Positions 1-6,119 of a stretch of DNA of 10,715 bases are shown in pieces. Below the pieces are notes generated by a model. It saw only the letters and a list, made by a program, of their open reading frames with translations, did not search any database and was not told where the DNA came from. Where the stretch lies: contig DFHD01000107.1 in NCBI GenBank assembly GCA_002372545.1, positions 1-10,715 on the forward strand. Direction: 5' to 3'. Numbering within the stretch: the stretch's first letter is position 1; each line of letters starts with the position of its first letter. This DNA is from Lachnospiraceae bacterium UBA3732. GTDB taxonomy: Bacteria; Bacillota; Clostridia; Lachnospirales; Lachnospiraceae. The position numbers and the translations under genes are program-made.

Positions 1-164
1 ATGTTCTGCTGCATAGGCCGTTGGTTCTGCATGGGCTGGTTCTGCGGTCTCGCCTGCCCCATGTTCTGCTGCATAGGCCGCTGGTTTTGCATGGGCTGGT
101 TTTGCGGTCTCGCCTGTCCCATGTTCTGCTGCATAGGCCGCTGGTTCTGCATAGGCTGGTTTTG
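1..164 (-). repeat. 60-bp in-frame tandem repeat in the kinase tail
   Basis: Two complete 60-bp units lie at 1-60 and 61-120, and a third at 121-164 matches for its first 44 bases before diverging. Each unit encodes 20 residues, MGQARPQNQPMQNQRPMQQN, in the kinase frame. The two complete units differ at four bases (offsets 21, 27, 42 and 57), all synonymous third-position changes (Gln CAA/CAG and Gly GGG/GGA). The array touches the left edge, so the total copy number is unknown. A looser Q/M/R-rich stretch without exact period continues from 165 to about 341. Confidence 0.9.
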
Positions 165-1415
165 CATGGACCGCGGCTGCGCCATATTCATCTGCACCTG
201 CCGCTGATTCTGCATGGTGTTCACCTGCTGCTGGCGCTGCTGATAGATATTCTGCATCTGCCGCTGCTGATACATATTCTGCTGCATGCCCCTCTGCTGC
301 ATACCTCTTTGCTGCATCATGCTCTGCTGAGGCTGCTGCCGGGGAACGGCTGTCTTATTCAGATTCAGCGCCGGCTTTCCGGAAAGGAGCGCTTCGAGAT
401 CCTCACGAAGATCCTTTGCCGTCTGATACCTGTCCTTCGCCTCATAGGCGCATGCCTTAAGGATCACAGCACTCTCCAGCTTGCTGGCATTCATGGGATC
501 CGGCAGCTTTTCTCCGGTGATCCGCCGCATCATGCACTGATTCCGGTAATCGCTGAGCATCTTCTTTCCCGGCTCCACAAAGGGCAGCCGGCCGCCGTTG
601 AAATAGCGGTAAAGCACAATGCCGAGAGAATAGATATCCACTGTGGCATCATACTTCTTTCCGATATATACCTCCGGGGCCATATAGGAGTAGGTCCCCT
701 TCTTGGACATGGTGGAAAAGGATTCCTCCATCTCTCTTGCCACACCGAAATCGCCAAGCTTGAAATCGCCAAGATGGTTCACAAAAATATTCTCCGGCTT
801 GATATCCCGGTGGATGATATTCATTTTCTCGCAAAGCTCCAGCGCCCGGCACATATCCACGCCCAGCTTCAGCACTTCATTCCGGCCGATCATATTGTTC
901 CGGCTCTGCAGATAAGCGTAGAAGGAGGTCAGCAGCTCCATCCGGATCAGGATATCATAACCGATCCCGCTTTCCCTGGGTACGATCTTATGATCCTCGT
1001 AGCTGACGATATTGGTATTGCCCCTAAGCTGGGACATGATCTTGAACTCCTCCAGAATAGACTTGGCCACGCTGGTATAGTATTCGGATACCTCATTCAG
1101 GCTCATGCCCTCGCTGACAAGGGACTCGATATCACTTTCATTCTGGGGAATGGAGATCACCTTCAGCGCGGAACGGACCGTTTCTCCGAAATCCTCCCGG
1201 GAAACCTCATACACCGTTCCAAAGGACCCCTGTCCAAGCTTCCGGACCACCTGCCAGTCATCCCAAAGCCCCGGGATCACGATAGGCTGCGGATCCCTTG
1301 CGCCCACACCGCCTGCCGGCTGCATGGAGGGCGTCTGTTTTACCGCACCGCATACCGGACAGGGCATACCCGCATCCGTGATCTCAGCACCGCATTCTTT
1401 GCAAAATTCCGACAT
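1..1415 (-). CDS. Zinc-ribbon Ser/Thr protein kinase with Q/N/M-rich repeat tail (3' end beyond window)
   Basis: Hanks-type protein kinase, expected to transfer phosphate from ATP to Ser/Thr of proteins; the target is unknown. I see 471 residues and no stop before the left edge. Residues 5-22 form a C-x2-C-x10-C-x2-C zinc ribbon. The kinase domain spans about 55-345: glycine loop GQGSFG at 61-66, ATP-binding Lys85 (ALKVI), probable alpha-C Glu123, catalytic loop HRDIKPEN at 202-209, DFG at 222-224, APE at 246-248 and a C-lobe Arg329 in DRYQTA. All catalytic residues are present, so it should be active. From about 359 the tail is almost only Q, N, M, R and P, with no D, E or K, and ends in 20-residue repeats. 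No membrane helix is visible, though one could lie beyond the edge. The ATG start is supported by GAGAGG 7 bases upstream (1423-1428). It lies 58 bases after an ABC permease gene and is probably co-transcribed. Confidence 0.93.
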   Translation of the reverse strand, partial: MSEFCKECGAEITDAGMPCPVCGAVKQTPSMQPAGGVGARDPQPIVIPGLWDDWQVVRKLGQGSFGTVYEVSREDFGETVRSALKVISIPQNESDIESLVSEGMSLNEVSEYYTSVAKSILEEFKIMSQLRGNTNIVSYEDHKIVPRESGIGYDILIRMELLTSFYAYLQSRNNMIGRNEVLKLGVDMCRALELCEKMNIIHRDIKPENIFVNHLGDFKLGDFGVAREMEESFSTMSKKGTYSYMAPEVYIGKKYDATVDIYSLGIVLYRYFNGGRLPFVEPGKKMLSDYRNQCMMRRITGEKLPDPMNASKLESAVILKACAYEAKDRYQTAKDLREDLEALLSGKPALNLNKTAVPRQQPQQSMMQQRGMQQRGMQQNMYQQRQMQNIYQQRQQQVNTMQNQRQVQMNMAQPRSMQNQPMQNQRPMQQNMGQARPQNQPMQNQRPMQQNMGQARPQNQPMQNQRPMQQN

Positions 1416-1438
1416 ATCCTAACCTCTCGTTATCCTTC

Positions 1439-1463
1439 CGGATCCCCCGCCGGGAGGGATCCG
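1439..1463 (-). other. Hairpin in the permease-kinase gap, no U-tract on the coding strand
   Basis: The 58-base gap between the permease stop and the kinase start holds an inverted repeat: CGGATCCC and GGGATCCG form 8 perfect pairs, extended by a G-U and a C-G pair around a 5-base loop. No run of T follows on the minus strand, so it is not a standard intrinsic terminator for the leftward transcript. It ends about 23 bases before the kinase ATG and 10 bases before its Shine-Dalgarno. It could be an mRNA processing or stability structure that sets kinase expression below that of the transporter genes; this role is inference. No separate promoter for the kinase is evident in the gap. Confidence 0.55.
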
Positions 1464-1473
1464 TGTATTTTTC

Positions 1474-2868
1474 TCAGGCCTTTTCCTCTTTATCCTTCAT
1501 GTTCAGAAGCATACGGAAGGCCTTTCCGTAATTGACATTATTACCCTTATAGAGAGCCATCATCTTATACATCTTTCCTGCCAGATAAACAAACAGGATG
1601 GAGCATGCTGTCATGATCAGAAGTCCGAGAACAGAAACAAGCAGGGAAACGCTTCCGCCCGCAGCAGCGCCGGGAAGTGCCATAGCCGCCGTAAAGGGGC
1701 AGAGACACATCCATGCAGGAACCGTTTCGCCCATTCCCTTTGCCATTACGACAAAGAAGGCGATCACGAGAACGATCACAAAAAGGCTCTGGTTGGAGGC
1801 GACCTCTTCCTTTGTAGATGAGATCGCACCACCGATGGTTGCCATCGTTGAGTACAGCACAACTGAGAAACAAAGAACAATGATCGCCACAGTGATCCGT
1901 CCCGGTGTGAATACGCCCATGTCGCCCACAGACTTCAGGAACAGGATCACGCCCTGACTGGAATCCGGATTCATATGCATGACGACCTGATATCCGGCGA
2001 TAAAGCCAAGAAGAACAGCCAGTGCCCAGGCGAGAAGCTGGATCACACCGGCAAGCAGAACGCCCAGCATCTTACCGAAAACCATGGCCTCAGGAGAAAC
2101 GGAGATCAGCATGGTATCCATCAGTTTGGAGGTTTTCTCCATAACCACACAGTTCATGATAGCTGCGCCGTAATTGAGAACGATGAAATACACAACGAAC
2201 ATGCTGATGTAGATCATGATCATCCGGAACAGCTTCAGGATTTCCTCGTTATTCTTTTCTCTTTCCGCATCGGAATCCACGAAAAGGCTTTCCCTTGCGC
2301 CGTAGCCCGTTTCATCAAAGACATCCGACTTCTGATCGAAGGAAAGCTCTGTCAGCGCATCCACGGAAAGTCCGGATGCCAGGATGGAGAAGAACTGGCT
2401 GTTCTTGTCCAGAAAGTCCTCCAGATAGCCGGCCTGTTTTTTCGTGATCTCACTTCCCTCGGGAATGATGATCTTGCTGCTGAGGCTTTCATCCTCCTTC
2501 GTGATCACAACCACAAGGGTTTTCTTTTCTCCCCTGCTCTTTACATCTGTAAGGGCGGCTTCCGCATCGGGCGCAGCCTCGTACTTGATCGAAGAATACT
2601 CCTCTTCTCCTGCTGCAGCGGCTACTGCGCTCAGCCAGAAGAAGTTATCCTGCTCCGTATAGGGATCGGCAAAGACCACTCTCTCCGCTCCGCAGAATTT
2701 TAATTTCTTTTCTTTATGCTTTTCGTGCGACTTGTCGGCGATAACCAGTCCGACCACAGGGGCGGCAAAGAGGACCACTGCGATCAGAATGGTCAGCAGC
2801 CGGTAACCCGCAGATTCCGTCTGATGACGGAAGGTAAAACGAAATACTTTTCCAAAATTCTTTAACAT
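1474..2868 (-). CDS. ABC-2 type exporter permease (NatB/YhaP-like), second subunit
   Basis: Predicted membrane half of an ABC exporter, working with the ATPase and the sister permease encoded just upstream. In 464 residues I see one N-terminal helix (about 22-45), a soluble, presumably extracytoplasmic region of roughly 165 residues, then five hydrophobic segments (about 213-237, 265-293, 324-346, 360-377, 406-431). This is the ABC2_membrane_3/NatB layout. The segment EKTSKLMDTMLISVSPE at about 244-260 is the conserved cytoplasmic element after the second helix and closely matches EKTSKLVESLLVSVRP in the neighbour, so the two are paralogues likely to form a heterodimer. GGGAGG 8 bases before the ATG supports the start; the gap to the previous gene is 15 bases. 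The substrate cannot be read from sequence; NatAB relatives export sodium, peptides or toxic compounds. Confidence 0.9.
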   Translation of the reverse strand: MLKNFGKVFRFTFRHQTESAGYRLLTILIAVVLFAAPVVGLVIADKSHEKHKEKKLKFCGAERVVFADPYTEQDNFFWLSAVAAAAGEEEYSSIKYEAAPDAEAALTDVKSRGEKKTLVVVITKEDESLSSKIIIPEGSEITKKQAGYLEDFLDKNSQFFSILASGLSVDALTELSFDQKSDVFDETGYGARESLFVDSDAEREKNNEEILKLFRMIMIYISMFVVYFIVLNYGAAIMNCVVMEKTSKLMDTMLISVSPEAMVFGKMLGVLLAGVIQLLAWALAVLLGFIAGYQVVMHMNPDSSQGVILFLKSVGDMGVFTPGRITVAIIVLCFSVVLYSTMATIGGAISSTKEEVASNQSLFVIVLVIAFFVVMAKGMGETVPAWMCLCPFTAAMALPGAAAGGSVSLLVSVLGLLIMTACSILFVYLAGKMYKMMALYKGNNVNYGKAFRMLLNMKDKEEKA

Positions 2869-2883
2869 TTCCCTGCCCTCCCG

Positions 2884-4209
2884 CTATTCTTTCATCGACC
2901 TGAAGATCTGTGAGATCTTCGGCTTGGCTTTATCGCTGAGGATCAGGTTCCGGTAAACTCTTGCCATCAGCAGGAAGAGGCCGATCAGAATGAGAAGCTG
3001 AATACCGTAGGATAGGAGCACTGTCAAAAAGCTTACTCTTCCGCAGACATAAAGCACCGGAAGCGTATAGAAGGAAAGCGGCGGAACAAGTGCCGCAACA
3101 TGATTAAGTGTAGAAGAATCGATCCCGCCGATAAAGAACGCGCCGGCATAACCCACAACCGTGAGGATCATGCAAAGTCCGGTAGCGGACGCAATATCCT
3201 CTTCCGAGGAGCATGCACTGCCGAATACGCCGCTGATGATACCGGAGATCAGATAACCCAGGATTACCGTGACCAGTACAAGAACCAGTCCGCCTATGCC
3301 ATAGTCCCGGAAGATCTTAAAATCGAAGCTCGGACCTGCATATCGGGAAAGATCCACCTTGATCACATTTCGCATGATATAGTCGGAAAGCATGGAACCG
3401 GCATAGCCGCAGAGAAGCACGGTAACAACATACGTCATCATGCCGATGATCTTGCCCATAAGAAGAGCTGCAGGACGAACGCTGACCAGCAGGCTTTCCA
3501 CCAGCTTGGAGGTTTTTTCCTCGTTAACAGAAGCAATGATGTAGGAAACAGACATGGTCCCCACAATGAATATCAGAATGGCAAAGGCAGAAATATTCTG
3601 CATCAGTTTGGAGCCGGAAACCGTCTTCCCGAGAGATTCCCGGTAATCCTTTTCCGTCTCAATACCATCGGAGGCCACACCTGCGCCGAGGTTTTTCAGC
3701 TGCTCAGTGCTGATATCGGCGTCCTTCAGTCTCGCCTCCCAGAAGCAGTCCATCATGAAATCGCCCAGGCTGTCTGCATCCTTGACAGAAATCGCGGAAT
3801 CCTTACTCAGTATCACATCCACAAGATAAGCATTCCCATCCAGAGAAAGACGTACAGCCGCTTCATGACTGCCAAGTCCCTCTATCGAGTCACGGATCTC
3901 AAAGCCTGCCGATGCAAGCTCTGCCTTGGCAAGAGGAACATCCACCGCGGTAAATTCGACATCCGTATCGTTGATCAGAACCACCGTGCTGATCCCGGAA
4001 TCGGAAAGATCCACTTTCTCTATGCTTTCCGCAACACTCATTCCTCCGCTGGCGGAAAAGTAATTGATGGGACCCATAAGCGACATCATCAGGACAAAGA
4101 TCACAAGGGCCACAATATAGCTTTTGTTTTTAAAGGTCTGTTTCAGCGTAAAGAGGAATACGTGCTTAAAGCCTCTCATGCTGTATATATTCTCGGTCTT
4201 ATTTTTCAC
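2884..4209 (-). CDS. ABC-2 type exporter permease (NatB/YhaP-like), first subunit
   Basis: Membrane subunit of the same exporter, paralogous to the next gene. Counting from an upstream ATG at 4218 (444 residues) there is one N-terminal helix (33-49), a soluble loop of about 160 residues, then five segments (about 209-229, 255-277, 308-330, 346-364, 395-418). The family motif EEKTSKLVESLLVSVRP lies at about 233-249. The start is uncertain. A strong AGGGGAGG (4219-4226) directly abuts ATG 4218, which leaves no spacing, but sits 9 bases before an in-frame GTG at 4207-4209, so I chose GTG (441 residues). An ATG at 4177-4179, at MRGFKHVF, fits where homologues usually begin but has no clear ribosome site. 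All candidates except the last overlap the end of the ATPase gene, which suggests translational coupling. Substrate unknown. Confidence 0.88.
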   Translation of the reverse strand: MKNKTENIYSMRGFKHVFLFTLKQTFKNKSYIVALVIFVLMMSLMGPINYFSASGGMSVAESIEKVDLSDSGISTVVLINDTDVEFTAVDVPLAKAELASAGFEIRDSIEGLGSHEAAVRLSLDGNAYLVDVILSKDSAISVKDADSLGDFMMDCFWEARLKDADISTEQLKNLGAGVASDGIETEKDYRESLGKTVSGSKLMQNISAFAILIFIVGTMSVSYIIASVNEEKTSKLVESLLVSVRPAALLMGKIIGMMTYVVTVLLCGYAGSMLSDYIMRNVIKVDLSRYAGPSFDFKIFRDYGIGGLVLVLVTVILGYLISGIISGVFGSACSSEEDIASATGLCMILTVVGYAGAFFIGGIDSSTLNHVAALVPPLSFYTLPVLYVCGRVSFLTVLLSYGIQLLILIGLFLLMARVYRNLILSDKAKPKISQIFRSMKE

Positions 4210-5218
4210 TTGCGGCATCCTCCCCTACTTCTTTGACAAAAATCTCATGGAGAGAAAGCTCGGAAAGATCAAACCGGACAATGGCGATATCGGCATCCAC
4301 CAGCTTTTTCAGAAGCATATTGGCCTGCTCATCGCCGGTTACCCGAAGATGATATTCCATCTCCTTTTCCGTCAGGATCTCGACCCCTGCTTCCTTGATG
4401 AAGGAGGTAACATCCACCTCCGTTTTCAGCACGAGGTTCACCCTGCCGTAGGATTTTTTGATCTCGTTCAGATTGCCGGAAACAACAGCCCTGGAACGGT
4501 GAAGAATAGTGATATCCGTACAGAATTCCTCAACCACCTCCATCTGGTGGCTGGACATGATGATATATTTTCCGGCAGCGATCTGCTCCCGGACTACCTC
4601 CTTCAGGATGTCGGTATTTACCGGATCCAGTCCGGAGAAGGGTTCATCCAGAACGAGGAGCTGGGGATCGGACAGCATGGCGATCAGGAACTGAATCTTC
4701 TGCTGATTACCCTTGGAAAGCTGATCGGGGCTCTTCGGTTTTACCTTTTTCTTTTTACCCATGGCCGACTTCTTTTTATTTCCGCTGTCAGCTTTTTCCT
4801 CAGCGGCAGCTGCCTCAGCGGCCTTTTCCGGATAAAGATACTCCTCAACCTTGAGCCGTTCGGCCCAATACGCGATCCGTTCATCCAGCTCCTTTCCGTT
4901 CACGCCGCGGAGCTGACCAAAATAACGAATCTGATCCAGCAGGGAATACTTGGGATAAAGTCCTCTTTCTTCTGCCAGATAGCCTATGTTGCAGACATCA
5001 AAGTTCAGCGGCTGGCCATCCCAGACAGCGCTTCCGCCGTCCTTCTCCAGCATACCCAGGATCATCCGGATGGATGTTGTCTTACCGGCACCATTGGTTC
5101 CGAGAAGAGCATACACACCGGGTGACGGCATTTCAAAGCAGATATGATCCACAACAACTTTGTCACCATACTTTTTGAATAAATCCTTCACAACAAGCCC
5201 CACTTTACGTTCCTCCAT
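4199..5218 (-). CDS. ABC exporter ATP-binding protein (NatA/YhaQ-like)
   Basis: ATP-hydrolysing subunit that drives the two downstream permeases from the cytoplasmic face. The 339 residues carry Walker A GTNGAGKTT (40-48), a Q-loop region GYLAEERGLYPK (79-90) in which Glu stands where Gln is usual, signature LSKGNQQK (167-174), Walker B LLVLDEP ending at 193 and the H-loop His224 (MSSHQ). As I recall, the EERGLYP and LSKGNQQK variants are typical of the COG4152/YhaQ group paired with NatB-type permeases. About 75 residues after the D-loop form an accessory C-terminal domain found in this group. Oddly, residues 131-163 are a low-complexity Ala/Glu then Lys-rich insertion immediately before the signature motif. 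The ATG has AAGGA just upstream and is served by its own promoter at 5251-5279. The 3' end overlaps the first permease gene. Confidence 0.94.
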   Translation of the reverse strand: MEERKVGLVVKDLFKKYGDKVVVDHICFEMPSPGVYALLGTNGAGKTTSIRMILGMLEKDGGSAVWDGQPLNFDVCNIGYLAEERGLYPKYSLLDQIRYFGQLRGVNGKELDERIAYWAERLKVEEYLYPEKAAEAAAAEEKADSGNKKKSAMGKKKKVKPKSPDQLSKGNQQKIQFLIAMLSDPQLLVLDEPFSGLDPVNTDILKEVVREQIAAGKYIIMSSHQMEVVEEFCTDITILHRSRAVVSGNLNEIKKSYGRVNLVLKTEVDVTSFIKEAGVEILTEKEMEYHLRVTGDEQANMLLKKLVDADIAIVRFDLSELSLHEIFVKEVGEDAASEK

Positions 5219-5250
5219 TCTTCCTTATCAGTTTGTGAACATACATGGTT

Positions 5251-5279
5251 ATTTTATCACACTAAATTGCCATATTCAA
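5251..5279 (-). promoter_or_regulatory. Sigma-A-type promoter of the ABC exporter operon
   Basis: On the minus strand TTGAAT (5274-5279) and TAAAAT (5251-5256) are separated by exactly 17 bases, and TG one base before the -10 gives an extended -10 element. The -10 matches 5 of 6 consensus bases and the -35 matches 4 of 6. Transcription should start near 5244, leaving a leader of about 25 bases before the ATPase ATG. It lies just after the terminator of the previous unit, as expected for a new operon. I saw no clear operator palindrome overlapping it. Confidence 0.78.
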
Positions 5280-5287
5280 GAAACAAT

Positions 5288-5319
5288 AAAAAGAGACAGC
5301 CCCTCTTCCGGACTGTCCC
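5288..5319 (-). terminator. Intrinsic terminator after the membrane-protein gene
   Basis: On the minus strand GGGACAG pairs with CTGTCTC (one G-U), extended by a further G-U and two G-C pairs, to give a 10-pair stem with a 7-base loop, directly followed by TTTTTATT. It lies about 50 bases after the stop of the small membrane protein gene and a few bases before the -35 of the ABC operon. It therefore separates the infB-ribF-tRNA unit from the exporter unit. Confidence 0.85.
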
Positions 5320-5371
5320 CTGCATTTTCCTTATTCAGTTGTTTTACTGTTCTATTGTATCTGCTCGCTTT

Positions 5372-6001
5372 TTAATTGTACAGCTTTTCATAGAACTCCG
5401 CAAAAGCGGGATCCTGCTCCGCACACTTTTTCTGATCGTCCAGAACCTCCTGATACAGAGCCTGTATATCCGCATCTTTCGTGCAGGAGTTGATATAATC
5501 GGTGATCTCCTGGCTGTGGGTGGTATTGTCGATCATGTATGTGCCGTTTTTCTCCACAACATAAAACGGCGGAACATAGATATCCAGCGGCGTGGAATTC
5601 ACACCGGCAATGGAAATATTGGAGATGACATATACGACCGTAGCATCATCCGTAAGACCCGGCATGGTATAACAGCTGATGTTGGAGTACCCCGTGATCA
5701 CCTTGGATTTGTTCCTGATCAGTGTCATGTCATCAAACTGGGACGGATCCGTCACACAGGATTTCAGTATCGTTTCATCACAGCTGCCGAGCGCATGAAG
5801 GTACGTGATCACCAGTGCGTTGATGCTTGGATTGGCATTCGTCTCATACGATTTGCTGTCCCCTACGCCCAGGTCTTCGTTGATCTCATGTCTGTTCCGG
5901 TAATAATAAAATCCCGCTCCGCCGAGGCCCGCCAGAAACAGGATCCAAATGACAATGAGCAGTCTTTTCAATTTGCGTTTTTTTCCACTCTTCGCTCTCA
6001 T
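5372..6001 (-). CDS. Single-pass membrane protein of unknown function
   Basis: I do not recognise a named family. The 209 residues begin with a strongly basic cytoplasmic stretch (KSGKKRKLKR, 4-13), then one membrane helix at about 14-34, so the remaining 175 residues should face outside the membrane. The outer part has predicted-looking strands (TVVYVISNISIAG near 121-133, FYVVEKNGTYMIDN near 146-159) and an early helix (SINALVITYLHAL), a pattern reminiscent of an NTF2/SnoaL-like fold; this is a guess. Five Cys (74, 82, 110, 173, 193) lie in this part. I chose ATG 5999-6001, which has AGGAG 11 bases upstream; a longer reading from GTG 6011-6013 would overlap that site. There is no room for a promoter after the tRNA, so it is probably read through from ribF and ends at the terminator at 5288-5319. 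Confidence 0.8.
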   Translation of the reverse strand: MRAKSGKKRKLKRLLIVIWILFLAGLGGAGFYYYRNRHEINEDLGVGDSKSYETNANPSINALVITYLHALGSCDETILKSCVTDPSQFDDMTLIRNKSKVITGYSNISCYTMPGLTDDATVVYVISNISIAGVNSTPLDIYVPPFYVVEKNGTYMIDNTTHSQEITDYINSCTKDADIQALYQEVLDDQKKCAEQDPAFAEFYEKLYN

Positions 6002-6041
6002 GAAGGCTGCCACTCCTTTTTGAATTTACAGCTATAACTAA

Positions 6042-6113
6042 TGCGCCTGATAGGAATCGAACCTACGCACATGGCTCCGGAGGCCATCGCTCTATCCACT
6101 GAGCTACAGGCGC
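6042..6113 (-). tRNA. tRNA-Arg, anticodon CCG
   Basis: A complete 72-base cloverleaf is readable on the minus strand. The acceptor stem GCGCCTG/CAGGCGC has 7 pairs, the D arm GCTC/GAGC, the anticodon stem ATGGC/GCCAT encloses the loop CTCCGGA, and the T arm GTAGG-TTCGATT-CCTAT follows a 4-base variable loop. The anticodon is CCG at 6078-6080, decoding CGG arginine codons. The discriminator is A and the CCA end is not encoded. Its 5' end lies 6 bases after the ribF stop (TAG), so it has no promoter of its own unless one lies inside ribF. It is probably released from the ribF mRNA by RNase P and 3' processing. Confidence 0.96.
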
Positions 6114-6119
6114 TTAAAC

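Noticed and set aside
1..207. Cys/Trp-rich plus-strand repeat peptide (unit begins MFCCIGRWFC)
   Set aside because: It is the antisense reading of the kinase tail repeats; the substitutions between repeat copies fall at silent positions of the minus-strand frame, showing which strand is coding.
1439..1473. Possible intrinsic terminator between permease and kinase
   Set aside because: No T-run follows the stem on the transcribed minus strand; a weak T-run (TATTTTTC) follows only on the plus strand, where no gene would need termination.
21..1535. 504-residue open frame on the plus strand, rich in Leu and His
   Set aside because: It lies antisense to the kinase, which has every catalytic motif, and crosses into the end of the permease gene. 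Its composition is what the reverse complement of Gln-, Met- and Glu-rich coding gives, and no recognisable domain or ribosome site is present.
3100..4236. 378-residue plus-strand open frame opposite the first permease
   Set aside because: The minus-strand reading gives a clear six-helix ABC-2 permease; the plus frame has no domain and covers the neighbouring gene boundary.
5267..6037. 256-residue plus-strand open frame opposite the membrane-protein gene
   Set aside because: It spans the terminator, the intergenic region and the whole antisense of the minus-strand gene, which has a basic N-terminus, a membrane helix and a ribosome site.
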